A stretch of DNA of 64,000 nt, taken from assembly GCA_014843695.1 (NCBI GenBank), contig CM026398.1, positions 17,049,593-17,113,592 of the forward strand, written 5' to 3'. This DNA comes from Archivesica marissinica (Eukaryota > Mollusca > Bivalvia > Venerida > Vesicomyidae). Of this stretch, positions 44,218 through 55,621 are shown piece by piece. The number at the start of each line of letters is the position of its first letter. Positions within the stretch are counted from its first letter, which is position 1. The notes beneath the pieces were generated by a model. The model ran no database searches. It was not told the DNA's origin and was given only the letters and a program-made list of their open reading frames with translations. A program made the position numbers and the translations under genes.

Positions 44218-44474
44218 TTAACGCTTTCAACACTACAGACCTAAATAGGCTTACAAAAAGTGTAGATCCAGATGAGCCGACTCGTAGCGAGTTTTTTTAT
44301 GAGCCATCTCATCAGGATCTGCACTTTTTGCCAATAATATTACTATTTTTTAGACAAAATTACCCATTTTGATAAATGAACTGCTCCAAATGTAATTTTC
44401 TTATTAATTTATTGGTCTAAAAATAAAATATCATGCACCAGTCCATGTCAGTTACTTGTTGTTGAATGGGTTAA
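44218..44474 (-). mobile_element. MITE-A, reverse, inside SINE 1
   Basis: The ends TTAACGCTTTCAACAC and GTTGAATGGGTTAA, with the hairpin GTAGATCCAGATGAGCCG / CTCATCAGGATCTGCAC. SINE 1 resumes directly at the right-hand TTAA (TTAATCACTCTTGTTGG). Confidence 0.85.
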
Positions 44475-44745
44475 TCACTCTTGTTGGTGGAGATGGAAGC
44501 GTGTATATGTGATCATCCGTGTGGGAGGAAACCGGAGTACTCGGAGAAAATACGAAGGACCACATATGCAAAGGACCACATATATGAAGGACCACATATA
44601 CGAAGGACCACATATACGAAAGACCACATATACGCAGGACCACATATACGAAGGACCACATATACGAAGGACCACGACCACATATACGAAGGACCACATA
44701 TACGAAAGACCACATATACGCAGGACCACATATACGAATACAAAT
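44474..44745. repeat. SINE-1 core continuing into a 15-17-bp array
   Basis: 44474-44550 is the reversed SINE-1 core (GGAAACCGGAGTACTCGGAG). At 44546 it runs into about 12 copies of ACCACATATACGAAGG. GACCACATATA also occurs in forward SINE-1 copies, so the array may have grown from the SINE itself. Confidence 0.8.
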
Positions 44746-45311
44746 CAGTCTCTCTGTAATATTATATACACAAAGTTTCATCAAACTGCATCAACACCAC
44801 GCTGATTGCACAGATTGCAGACCTTGAGCGAAGCGGTGGAGGTTAATTATACAAGTTTGTCTGCAATGTATAGTGGATCATATTATTATTATAAAAATGA
44901 ACGTTTTTACCGTCCAGTTTCAATACTCGTCCACAGGCGAGACAAGAAAAAACCCAAACATTGTCTGCTTTTACGCTCATTCTGTTTCGTACATAAATAT
45001 TTACAGAAAAGGCATATTCTGTGTCGGTTTTGGTACAGAGTCATGCTCTCTGATCAATTTCAATTTGTCCTCAAGGGACAGTTTAACTCTATGACGTAAA
45101 GAAGGCTGGGACAGGCTTAGCATATGGCAGGTACTAAAGAACTAATTACTGATAAATGTGGAAGAAAATATATTCCATAAAAAATGAGTTGATAATTGCT
45201 ATAACCTTGAATAATGACTCGTTGGTCTCGTATTTGATCCGTAATTACCGAATATAGTGAACGCATGAAATGATGATTGTTTTACCTTTTGTGAAATCCC
45301 AAAATTCACAT
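44746..45311. other. Intron, nothing recognised
   Basis: Short overlapping frames (44806-45099) have no family resemblance and are considered chance. Confidence 0.35.
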
Positions 45312-45554
45312 TTAACCCATTCAACACCAAGTAACTCACATGGACTGGTCCATGATATTCATAAACCAATAAATGAATCAGAAAATCACATTTGGACAAG
45401 TTCATTTATCAAAATGGGTAAATTATTTTTTAAAAATTGTAATATTACTGGCAAAAAGTGCAGATCCTGATGAGACGGCTCATCACGAGCCGGCTCATCT
45501 GGATCTACACTTTTTGTAAGCCTATTTAGAGGTCTGCGGTGTTGAAAGGGTTAA
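45312..45554 (+). mobile_element. MITE-A, full copy, forward
   Basis: The ends TTAACCCATTCAACACC and GGTGTTGAAAGGGTTAA; internal hairpin GCAGATCCTGATGAGACGGC / GCCGGCTCATCTGGATCTAC. Confidence 0.88.
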
Positions 45555-45605
45555 CCAGATCGTATTGAAACTAATTTCTCAAATGATAAATCATTTTTGT
45601 GTTGT

Positions 45606-45893
45606 GTTTTACGTTTATTTATCGTCGCTACCGGTTGCCCATATGAGCGACGCCTCCTGAAGAGATTAGTAATTTTAGATTTTGGAGGATAGTGCAATGA
45701 TACAGACAGAGACCCATTACAGAGTCTCCTCTGGTTCTTTTTTACGTGCACGGTGTAAAGCACCGACACAAGACCTCGGTTTAACGTCCCATCTGAAAGA
45801 CTGTTAATTTTATTAGGGTCAGCCGGGGGATCGAACCTGCGATCCCTGGATTACCAGTCCAGCGTTTTACCACTGGGCTACAGATCCGCCTGT
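45606..45893 (-). repeat. SINE family 3, full length, reverse
   Basis: A complete reversed copy from TTTTACGTTTATTTATCGTC to the reversed head GGGGGATCGAACCTGCGATC, CCACTGGGCTACAGATCCGC. Confidence 0.9.
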
Positions 45894-46189
45894 AAATAAA
45901 TAAAACCAATCAACTTAATTAAACAAATATGCAACATCAGGTCTCTTTCATTCTATTATGCCAATTGACTACCTGTAATTGAGTTGTGAAAACACGGCAG
46001 GTGTTGATGATGAATTACTTTTTATTACCCTTGCCACTGCAGCGCACATGGATGGGCATTCCAAGTCGATTATGAAGATTCGTGCTAAGCACCGTTGATT
46101 ATCGTGATGTTTTGTTGAATATGTGTCTAGTAGAATGGTGCCCTTGAAGTTTCTGGTGATAGTGCTGTAAAATGTTGACATCCGGAGGC
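45894..46189. other. Intron, nothing recognised
   Basis: Unique intron before the 31/37-bp array. Confidence 0.35.
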
Positions 46190-46921
46190 TTCTTCCTGTA
46201 CAGGGTGACAAGTCCTGCGATGTAACTTCTTCCTGTGCAGGGTGACAAGTCCTGTGATGTAACTTCCTGTACAGGGTGACAAGTCCTGTGATGTAACTTC
46301 CTGTACAGGGTGATACGTTCTGTGATGTAACTTCCTATACAGGGTGACAAGTCCTGTGATGTAACTTCTTCCTGTACAGAGTGACAAGTCCTGTGATGTA
46401 ACTTCCTGTACAGGGTGACAAGTCCTGTGATGTAGCTTCCTGTACAGGGTGACAAGTCCTGTGATGTAACTTCTTCCTGTACAGAGTGACAAGTCCTGTG
46501 GTGTAACTTCTTTCTGTACAGAGTGACAAGTCCTGTGGTGTAGCTTCTTCCTGTACAGTGACAAGTCCTGTGGTGTAACCTCTTCCTGTACAGAGTGACA
46601 AGTCCTGTGGTGTAACTTCTTCCTGTACAGAGTGACAAGACCTGCGATGTAACTTCCTGTACAGGGTGACACGTCCTGCGATGTAACTTCCTGTACAGGG
46701 TGACAAATCCTGCGATGTAACTTCCTGTACAGGGTGACCCGTCCTGTGGTGTAACTTCTTCCTATACAGGGTGACACGTCCTGTGATGTAACTTCTTCCT
46801 GTACAGGGTGACAAGTCCTGTAATGTAACTTCTTCCTATACAGGGTGACAAGTCCTGTGATGTAACTTCTTCCTGTACAGGGTGACAAGTCCTGTGATGT
46901 AACTTCTTCCTGTACAGGGTG
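46190..46921. repeat. 31/34/37-bp tandem array with acceptor-like motif
   Basis: About 22 units carry TGATGTAACTTCTTCCTGTA and CAGGGTGACAAGTCCTG. Length variants differ by TTC copies. Many units contain TTCTTCCTGTACAG, a pyrimidine-rich run ending in CAG that resembles a 3' splice site. Minus-strand frames are artefacts. Confidence 0.94.
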
Positions 46922-48617
46922 ACAGAATTGCCAACCATTTTTGACACTGCTAGCAGAGAATTGCCAACCATTTCGACACCTCTAGCAGAGAATTGCCAAC
47001 CATTTCGACACCGCTAGCAGAGAATTCCCAACCATTTGGACACCGCTAGCAGAGAATTCCCAACCATTTGGACACCGCTAGCAGAGAATTCCCAACCATT
47101 TGGACACCGCTAGTAGAGAATTCCCAACCATTTGGACACCGCTAGCAGAGAATTCCCAACCATTTGGACACTGCTAGCAGAGAATTCCCAACCATTTCGA
47201 TACCACTAGCAGAGAATTCCCAACCATTTGGACACCGCTAGCAGAGAATTGCCAACCATTTCGACACCGCTAGCAGAGAATATCCAACCATTTTGACACC
47301 GCTAGCAGAGAATTGCCAACCATTTCGACACCGCTAGCAGAGAATTCCCAACCATTTCGACACCGCTAGCAGAGAATTGCCAACCATTTCGACACCGCTA
47401 GCAGAGAATTGCCAACCATTTGGACACCGCTAGCAGAGAATTGCCAACCATTTCGACACCGCTAGCAGAGAATTGCCAACCATTTCGACACCGCTAGCAG
47501 AGAATTGCCAACCATTTGGACACCGCTAGCAGAGAATTGCCAACCATTTGGACACCGCTAGCAGAGAATTCCCAACCATTTGGACACCGCTAGCAGAGAA
47601 TTGCCAACCATTTGGACACCGCTAGCAGAGAATTCCCAACCATTTGGACACCGCTAGCAGAGAATTCCCAACCATTTGGACACCGCTAGCAGAGAATTCC
47701 CAACCATTTGGACACCGCTAGCAGAGAATTCCCAACCATTTGGACACCGCTAGCAGAGAATTGCCAACCATTTCGACACCGCTAGCAGAGAATTCCCAAC
47801 CATTTCGACACCGCTAGCAGAGAATTCCCAACCATTTGGACACCGCTAGCAGAGAATTGCCAACCATTTCGACACCGCTAGCAGAGAATTCCCAACCATT
47901 TCGACACCGCTAGCAGAGAATTGCCAACCATTTCGACACCGCTAGCAGAGAATTGCCAACCATTTCGACACCGCTAGCAGAGAATTCCCAACCATTTGGA
48001 CACCACTAGCAGAGAATTGCCAACCATTTCGACACCGCTAGCAGAGAATTCCCAACCATTTCGACACCGCTAGCAGAGAATTGCCAACCATTTCGACACC
48101 GCTAGCAGAGAATTGCCAACCATTTCGACACCGCTAGCAGAGAATTGCCAACCATTTCGACACCGCTAGCAGAGAATTCCCAACCATTTCGACACCGCTA
48201 GCAGAGAATTGCCAACCATTTCGACACCGCTAGCAGAGAATTACCAACCATTTTGACACCGCTAGCAGAGAATTACCAACCATTTTCGACACCGCTAGCA
48301 GAGAATTGCCAACCATTTCGACACCGCTAGCAGAGAATTGCCAACCATTTCGACACCGCTATAGCAGAGAATTACCAACTATTTCGACACCGCTAGCAGA
48401 GAATTGCCAACCATTTTCGACACCGCTATCAGAGAATTGCCAACCATCTCGACACCGCTATAGCAGAGAATTGCCAACCATTTCGACACCGCTAGCAGAG
48501 AATTGCCAACTATTTCGACACCGCTAGCAGAGAATTGCCAACCATCTCGACACCGCTAGCAGAGAATTGCCAACCATTTTGACACCACTAGCAGAGAATT
48601 GCCAACCATTTCGAGTT
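46922..48617. repeat. 32-bp tandem array, about 53 copies
   Basis: Units carry GACACCGCTAGCAGAGAATT and GCCAACCATTTC. Variants alternate GCCAACC/CCCAACC and TTTCG/TTTGG. It begins in the same base run where the previous array ends (GGTGACAGAATTGCC). Confidence 0.97.
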
Positions 48618-48746
48618 TTGGGGAATTCTTCTGGATTTTAGTTCCATGTTGTAGGAACAAATATCCAGAAAAAGTAAATTTTCGGGGAAAAAGTGTGGCC
48701 GCTAAAATTATTGAGAAATATTTTTATGCTATAATTAGTTTATTCA

Positions 48747-48862
48747 AATTTATTTTAGCTTGATTGCGAAACAAGTTCTTATAACTTATATTAATCACCA
48801 CGAGGGAGAGAGAAGAGGCAACGTGGAATTTAAATGCCTTGCCTAAGGGCACAATCGTAAAG
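48747..48862 (-). repeat. SINE family 2, internally deleted, reverse
   Basis: Tail AATTTATTTTAGCTTGATTG and core with a deletion between ATTAATCAC and CACGAGGGAG. It stops at GGGCACAATCGTAA. Confidence 0.8.
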
Positions 48863-48990
48863 CCTGCTCTATGCTATAATTATGTAGTATAACACCTGTA
48901 GTTATTTACCCAAATACCAGTACCTTATATGAAGCAATGATATGTAGCTCCAACAAATCGCATGATTTTGTTAGATAACAAAACAATGTG

Positions 48991-51089
48991 CAGTCAAACC
49001 TGTGTTAGTGGTCACCTCCATTAAACAGCCAACCTGTGTTAGTGGTCACCTCCATTAAACAGTCAAACCTGTGTTAGTGGTCACCTCCATTAAACAGCCA
49101 ACCTGTATTAGTGGTCACCTCCATTAAACACCCAACCTGTGTTAGTGGTCACCTCCATTAAGCAGCCAACCTGTATTAGTGGTCACCTCCATTAAGCAGC
49201 CAACCTGTATTAGTGGTCACCTCCATTAAACAGCCAACCTGTATTAGTGGTCACCTCCATTAAACAGTCAAACCTGTGTTAGTGGTCACCTCCATTAAGC
49301 AGCCAACCTGTGTTATATATACAGTCAAACCTGTGTTAGTGGTCACCTCCATTAAGCAGCCAACCTGTGTTATATATACAGTCAAACCTGTGTTAGTGGT
49401 CACCTCCATTAAGCAGCCAACCTGTGTTATATATACAGTCAAACCTGTGTTAGTGGTCACCTCCATTAAGCAGCCAACCTGTGTTATATATACAGTCAAA
49501 CCTGTGTTAGTGGTCACCTCCATTAAGCAGCCAACCTGTGTTATATATACAGTCAAACCTGTGTTAGTGGTCACCTCCATTAAACAGCCAACCTGTGTTA
49601 TATATACAGCAAACCTGTGTTAGTGGTCACCTCCATTTAGCAGCCAACCTGTATTATATATACAGTCAAACCTGTGTTAGTGGTCACCTCCATTAAGCAG
49701 CCAACCTGTATTAGTGGTCACCTCCATTAAGCAGCCAACCTGTATTAGTGGTCACCTCCATTAAACAGCCAACCTGTATTAGTGGTCACCTCCATTAAAC
49801 AGTCAAACCTGTGTTAGTGGTCACCTCCATTAAACAGTCAAACCTGTGTTAGTGGTCACCTCCATTAAACAGTCAACCTGTGTTAGTGGTCACCTCCATT
49901 AAACAGCCAACCTGTGTTAGTGGTCACCTCCATAAACAGCCAACCTGTGTTAGTGGTCACCTCCATTAAACAGTCAACCTGTGTTAGTGGTCACCTCCAT
50001 TAAACAGCCAACCTGTGTTAGTGGTCACCTCCATTAAACAGCCAACCTGTGTTAGTGGTCACCTCCATTAAACAGCCAACCTGTGTTAGTGGTCACCTCC
50101 ATTAAGCAGCCAACCTGTGTTATATTACAGCCAACCTGTGTTAGTGGTCACCTCCATTAAACAGCCAACCTGTGTTAGTGGTCACCTCCATTAAGCAGCC
50201 AACCTGTGTTAGTGGTCACCTCCATTAAACAGCCAACCTGTGTTAGTGGTCACCTCCATTAACAGCCAACCTGTGTTAGTGGTCACCTCCATTAAACAGC
50301 CAACTGTGTTAGGTCACCCCATTAACAGCAACCTGTGTTAGGTCACCTCCATTAACAGCCAACCTGTGTTAGTGGTCACCTCCATTAACAGCCAACCTGT
50401 GTTAGTGGTCACCTCCATTAAACAGCCAACCTGTGTTAGTGGTCACCTCCATTAAACAGCCAACCTGTGTTAGTGGTCACCTCCATTAAACAGCCAACCT
50501 GTGTTAGTGGTCACCTCCATTAAGCAGCCAACCTGTGTTAGTGGTCACCTCCATTAAACAGCCAACCTGTGTTAGTGGTCACCTCCATTAAACAGCCAAC
50601 CTGTGTTAGTGGTCACCTCCATTAAGCAGCCAACCTGTGTTAGTGGTCACCTCCATTAAGCAGCCAACCTGTGTTAGTGGTCACCTCCATTAAGCAGCCA
50701 ACCTGTGTTATATATACAGTCACACAACCTGTGTTAGTGGTCACCTCCATTAAACAGCCAACCTGTGTTAGTGGTCACCTCCATTAAGCAGCCAACCTGT
50801 ATTATATATACAGTCAAACCTGTGTTAGTGGTCACCTCCATTAAACAGCCAACCTGTGTTAGTGGTCACCTCCATTAAACAGCCAACCTGTGTTAGTGGT
50901 CACCTCCATTAAGCAGCCAACCTGTATTAGTGGTCACCTCCATTAAGCAGCCAACCTGTGTTAGTGGTCACCTCCATTAAACAGCCAACCTGTGTTAGTG
51001 GTCACCTCCATTAAACAGCCAACCTGTGTTAGTGGTCACCTCCACTTTCTGTAATCCCCTTGGCTGGCTGCTTGGGACAGATTTGACTG
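48991..51089. mobile_element. MITE-D expanded to a 2.1-kb array
   Basis: It starts with the MITE-D terminus CAGTCAAACCTGTGTTA and ends with the opposite terminus (GGGACAGATTTGACTG, flank TA). Between them the MITE fragment TGTGTTAGTGGTCACCTCCA, TTAAGCAGCCAACC is repeated about 50 times in units near 38-40 bp. A subset uses a longer unit of about 58 bp with TTATATATACAGTCAA (49310-49700). Confidence 0.88.
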
Positions 51090-51216
51090 TATTCAAAGTA
51101 CACAACCTTTTCTGGAACTCGGAGTCTTAAAAGGAAAGAAAATTGAATGTGTCTGTAGCAGAACTTACATAATTGCGTTATATCAATATTTCTTACATAT
51201 GATCTTAAAATAACTC

Positions 51217-51405
51217 AATTTGGCGGATTCCTGCAAATTTGGCGGATTCCTGCAAATGTCCTCAAATTCTCATATTCCTAACAATTGTGCACTTTGGGAT
51301 TGCCTTCTTTGCAATATTTATAACAATTGTGCACTTTGGGATTGCCATCTTTGCAATATTTATAACAATTGTGCACCTTGGGATTGCCATCTGCAATATT
51401 CAGTA
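51217..51405. repeat. Short tandem repeats (21 bp x2, 42 bp x3)
   Basis: AATTTGGCGGATTCCTGCAA occurs twice, then AACAATTGTGCACTTTGGGA with TTGCAATATTTAT three times. Confidence 0.9.
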
Positions 51406-52024
51406 TTTCATGTTGCTTTCTATTTCAAATTATACAGCTTTTGTATTATTCACTTGTTTGGAATAAAATGTCACTAATCAGTTTCGCATTTCTCACCAGA
51501 GAAGTTGTCATGTAATGTGGAGAGTTAATTGGCTTCATTTTGTGTTCATGCAAGCAGATATGGTTTTTGCAACAAGTTTGAGAAGTATAACCCAGGGCAT
51601 AAAATATTCTTGGAAATTCTACGAATTGATGATATTTCTTAATTAACTGTGCCTTTTCCCCCAATTAAGTACCTAGCGTTTGTCCTAATCACAACTATTT
51701 TGTTGGAACTATTATGTTGTCATATTCTTGACTAAATTCCCTTTTTTTTTTTTTAAATGAAGGTACCAGCTGCAGCAGTTAATTAGTGTGCTGGCTGCTT
51801 TTATCATAGAAGTGTCATATTTGATCAATATTACATGTGATCACGCTGTTGTTTTGAAAATGATTGATAAGATGTCACTCTATTGAATATTGGTGTGTGA
51901 TGCCAGTAAAACAGGTTATAAACGTGTTTGCAATTATTTTTGATGTTTTTGAGTTTCTGGTCTAGCATGGTATTTTCTGTACACAAATATATCCAAAACA
52001 TCTGACATCTGCAAATGAATTGGT
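51406..52024. other. Intron, nothing recognised
   Basis: AT-rich intron. No gene is seen before the LINE fragment. Confidence 0.35.
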
Positions 52025-52915
52025 CACACTCCAAAACGATCTTGTGGGAGTTGGAGTGGGACATGGAATTTAATGTCAAGTTATCCACGTCACCAGAAGG
52101 AAACTATTCCCAGTCAATATAAACTCCATGGAGTCCTACTTGAGTCGGTCACCTCAGCCAAATACCTTGGCGTGGATATCTCAAATAACCTGTCGTGGGA
52201 CGCTCGCATAAAAAGGTCAACTAAGAAAGCAAGGATTTCTATGTAGAAACCTCCAGGTCAAATCCGAACCCCTTAAGTCCATGGCTTCCCAGACACTAGT
52301 GAGACCCCAGCTGGAATATGGCTCCGAGATCTGGTCGCTCCATACCTAAACATTGATAGACCAAATTGAAGGTGTCCAGCGAAGAGCAGCCCGTTGGATA
52401 AAGGCTGACTTCTATCGTACCTCTAGTATTACAGACATGCTACATTCACTAAATCTACGCAGACTAGATCAACGGCGTATTGACAGTAGGTTATCCCTTA
52501 TGTATAAAATTCATAATGTACTTGTTGCTATCCCCATTGAAAATTACCTAGTCCCCCTCTCCCGTCCTGCTCGCCATTGCCATTCCTTAAACTATAGGTT
52601 AATTACAGCAACTACAGACTATTACAAGTTTTCCTTTTTTCCAAGAACAATCTACCATTGGAACCATCTCCCTCCTGACATTGTCCATCTCCCTACCATA
52701 GAGAAATTCAATACGGCAGTTTGCCAAATTGATCATGCCAGTCCCTAGTTGTTCTGCGCAGCTGCTTTTAAACTTTACCACAACTTATTTTGCATTACTT
52801 TCTTATAATTATGCTTTTAACTACTCATACTTTTAACTTCTTTGCGGTTTTTGATGCGCAACATGTCTACATCCCCGTGAGGGGTTCAACATTAGAGGAA
52901 GATAGATAGAAAACA
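52025..52915 (+). mobile_element. 5'-truncated non-LTR retrotransposon (3' end of RT ORF)
   Basis: In three shifted frames the sequence reads WELEWDMEFNV, SAKYLGVDISNNLSWDARI, then (52353-52748, open) IEGVQRRAARWI, LNLRRLDQRRIDSRLSLMYK and FPRTIYHWNHLPP. These are the conserved C-terminal landmarks of RT ORF2 in jockey/CR1-like LINEs. Two frameshifts and an in-frame stop (52227-52350) show it is dead. The 3' UTR contains CATCCCCGTGAGGGGTTC and a short (GATA) tail at 52900. Confidence 0.88.
52353..52751 (+). pseudogene. Reverse transcriptase ORF2 C-terminus, remnant
   Basis: The last open segment of the LINE ORF, ending TAG. It covers the region downstream of the RT catalytic core, so no catalytic motif is present. 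An upstream piece lies in another frame. Confidence 0.85.
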
Positions 52916-53148
52916 TTATATCAGTTGTAAATACGATACACACCCAGCCATCTGGACTTGCCGTACTTGTATGTAGCTTCTAAACAATGGACATGTTTGC
53001 GACATCGTTAAGTTGAAAATTGACTCTTCCTCACACCTCTGAAATCAAAGTCATTTTTGCTTGTTAGCTCACCTGTGCAAAGTTCATGAAAGCAATTGTT
53101 ACTGCAATGTCTGCACCCATAAAATGGTTATTAAGTGGCTAGGAGAGT

Positions 53149-53318
53149 GTGTTTTTACGTTTATTTATCATCGCTACTGGTTGCCCATATGAGCGACGCC
53201 TCCTGAAGAGATTGGTTATTTTAGATTTTGGAGGATAGTGCATGATACAGACATAGACCCATTCCAGAATCTCCTCTGGTTCTTTTACGGTAGCGACGAT
53301 AAATAAACGTAAAACACA
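53149..53318 (-). repeat. SINE family 3 fragment in a fold-back
   Basis: A reversed SINE-3 tail half (TTTTACGTTTATTTATCATC, body to GGTTCTTTTACG) is followed at 53287-53318 by the opposite-strand tail TAGCGACGATAAATAAACGT. The two ends form an inverted repeat of about 30 bp. Confidence 0.75.
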
Positions 53319-53417
53319 CAAATATTGGAACCATTGTCCAGCGCTTGATAACATCTGTTTTCTTCATTGCGGAGAGTGCAATAATATTGTTCACCACAAG
53401 ATTTAAAAATGTGAAGG

Positions 53418-53512
53418 AAATTGCACCTTCCTTGTCCATTGCAATTGCACCTTCCTTGTCCATTGCAATTGCACCTTCCTTGTCCATTGCAATTGCACCC
53501 TCCTTGTCCATT
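53418..53512. repeat. 24-bp tandem repeat, four copies
   Basis: AATTGCACCTTCCTTGTCCA with TTGC. Confidence 0.95.
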
Positions 53513-53519
53513 ATACTGA

Positions 53520-54180
53520 CACCATAAAAAACTGTGCATTTTTATATCGAGCATTACTTTTTTGTTACAAATTTTAGAATTATGGATTTTACTAGCATGA
53601 GTGAAGAAAACAATCCTTCACACATTGCACTAATTTACCCAATATTTCGCACATTTCGATACCAAATTTGCCTATATTTTTCATTTCTAAAAGGATATAA
53701 ATTTTACCTCTAAGGCAAGTGCACATGTTTCATTTTGGTGCCAGTGTAGTAATACACTGCAGATGGTATGTGGTAAACGTACATAAAAACATGAGGTTGT
53801 CTAAGAGAAATGCAGAGGACTACCCATTAGATGGTTGCAGTAATGTAGAACTACTTTAATAAGTGCCAAGGCCATGAAATAAAGAAGGACACACACAAGA
53901 ACATAATTACGACATTGCCGATTCACAGACATCCTCTTCTTCCCATTTATATTCCTCTTTCTGTGTTTACCAGACATTCTAAGAATTTATCAACTTTCAG
54001 AACAATTACTACGCCTGTATTCAGTGTTCCATTGACACCTGCCTGTCCATCTGTCCATCACGGCTATTCAGAAAGAGATAAAGGACACGGTGATTGGAAA
54101 CATCACCAACTCTCATAGAATTGGGATAAACCTCAGGGCTGTTTGGCAATATAGCAAAGTGTTGTTTGCAATGCACATAC
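53520..54180. other. Intron, nothing recognised
   Basis: AT-rich unique intron; no exon found. Confidence 0.35.
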
Positions 54181-54182
54181 AA

Positions 54183-54720
54183 TGTGTTAAGCAGCTAGCC
54201 AAGGGAATCACAGTCAAACCTGTGTTAAGCAGCTAGCCAAGGGAATCAGTCAAACCTGTGTTAAGCAGCTAGCCAAGGGAATCAGTCAAACCTGTGTTAA
54301 GCAGCTAGCCAAGGGAATCACAGTCAAACCTGTGTTAAGCAGCTAGCCAAGGGAATCACAGTCAAACCTGTGTTAAGCAGCTAGCCAAGGGAATCACAGT
54401 CAAACCTGTGTTAAGCAGCTAGCCAAGGGAATCAGTCAAACCTGTGTTAAGCAGTTAGCCAAGGGAATCACAGTCAAACCTATGTTAAGCAGCTAGCCAA
54501 GGGAATCACAGTCAAACCTGTGTTAAGCAGCTAGCCAAGGGAATCACAGTCAAACCTGTGTTAAGCAGCTAGCCAAGGGAATCATAAATAATGGCTACTT
54601 AGCACAGGTGGTTGCTTAATAGAGGGCAACTGTAGAATAAAACAGCATATTGGGAAACTGGCTACTTAATACAGGTTGGCTGCTTAATGGAGGTGACCAC
54701 TAACACAGGTTTGATTGTAC
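54183..54720. mobile_element. MITE-D expanded at its left end
   Basis: About 11 copies of CAGTCAAACCTGTGTTAAGC, AGCTAGCCAAGGGAATCA (35-38 bp) are followed by a normal MITE-D body and right end (GACCACTAACACAGGTTTGA, TTGTA). Confidence 0.87.
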
Positions 54721-54944
54721 ATTCAAACCTGTTTGTAATGGCTACTTACAGGAATGGAAACAAACAAATTCAATGAATTGATATCCACCTCCGAATGGGG
54801 TTTCGACATTTTAAATACTAAATTTGACCCTCGATTTATTGCCGAGATCGACTTATGGCCGAGTATATACGGGGAAGGAGAGCATGATTTGACACATAGA
54901 TTGTTACAACCGTTTCATTTATTCGGTATGTGGATTTATTTCAG
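54721..54944 (+). other. Intron immediately before the exon-6 acceptor array
   Basis: Unique sequence with a 65-codon open frame from 54754 (FDPRFIAEIDLWPS inside). It has coding-like composition but no family resemblance and no clear splice boundaries. Confidence 0.25.
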
Positions 54945-55621
54945 CACATAAATTATATTGACTGTATGATGGATTTGGTATGTGGATTATATTTCAGCAC
55001 ATGTAATGACTGTATGATGGATTTGGCATGTGGATTATATTTCAGCACATGTAATGACTGTATGATGGATTTGGCATGTGGATTATATTTCAGCACATGT
55101 AATGACTGTATGATGGATTTGGCATGTGGATTATATTTCAGCACATGTAATGACTGTATGATGGATTTGGCATGTGGATTATATTTCAGCACATGTAATG
55201 ACTGTATGATGGATTTGGCATGTGGATTATATTTCAGCACATGTAATGACTGTATGATGGATTTGGCATGTGGATTATATTTCAGCACATGTAATGACTG
55301 TATGATGGATTTGGCATGTGGATTATATTTCAGCACATGTAATGACTGTATGATGGATTTGGCATGTGGATTATATTTCAGCACATGTAATGACTGTATG
55401 ATGGATTTGGCATGTGGATTATATTTCAGCACATGTAATGACTGTATGATGGATTTGGCATGTGGATTATATTTCAGCACATGTAATGACTGTATGATGG
55501 ATTTGGCATGTGGATTATATTTCAGCACATGTAATGACTGTATGATGGATTTGGCATGTGGATTATATTTCAGCACATGTAATGACTGTATGATGGATTT
55601 GGCATGTGGATTATATTTCAG
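54931..55621 (+). repeat. 48-bp array: exon-6 acceptor and exon start, 14 in-frame sites
   Basis: Each unit holds the intron end ATGTGGATTATATTTCAG and exon-6 bases CACATGTAATGACTGTATGA plus TGGATTTGG. Candidate exon starts lie at 54998 and every 48 bp to 55622 (14 sites). Each retained unit would add 16 residues, STCNDCMMDLACGLYF, without shifting frame. A more 5' degenerate unit (start 54945) would read a stop (ACA TAA). Units are nearly identical. The direct repeat ATGTGGATT lies both in the intron end and in exon 6 at about 55651, which may have seeded the duplication. Confidence 0.96.

Noticed and set aside
44806..45099. 97-codon frame between arrays
   Set aside because: It overlaps another frame of similar size and has no recognisable domain or splice boundaries.
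46922..48617. CRISPR array
   Set aside because: Units are contiguous direct repeats with no unique spacers, in a eukaryotic intron.
54754..54951. 65-codon frame with coding-like composition before the exon-6 array
   Set aside because: No resemblance to HMIT or another family, and it would not join in phase with exons 5 and 6. It is kept only as a note because its composition is better than chance repeats.
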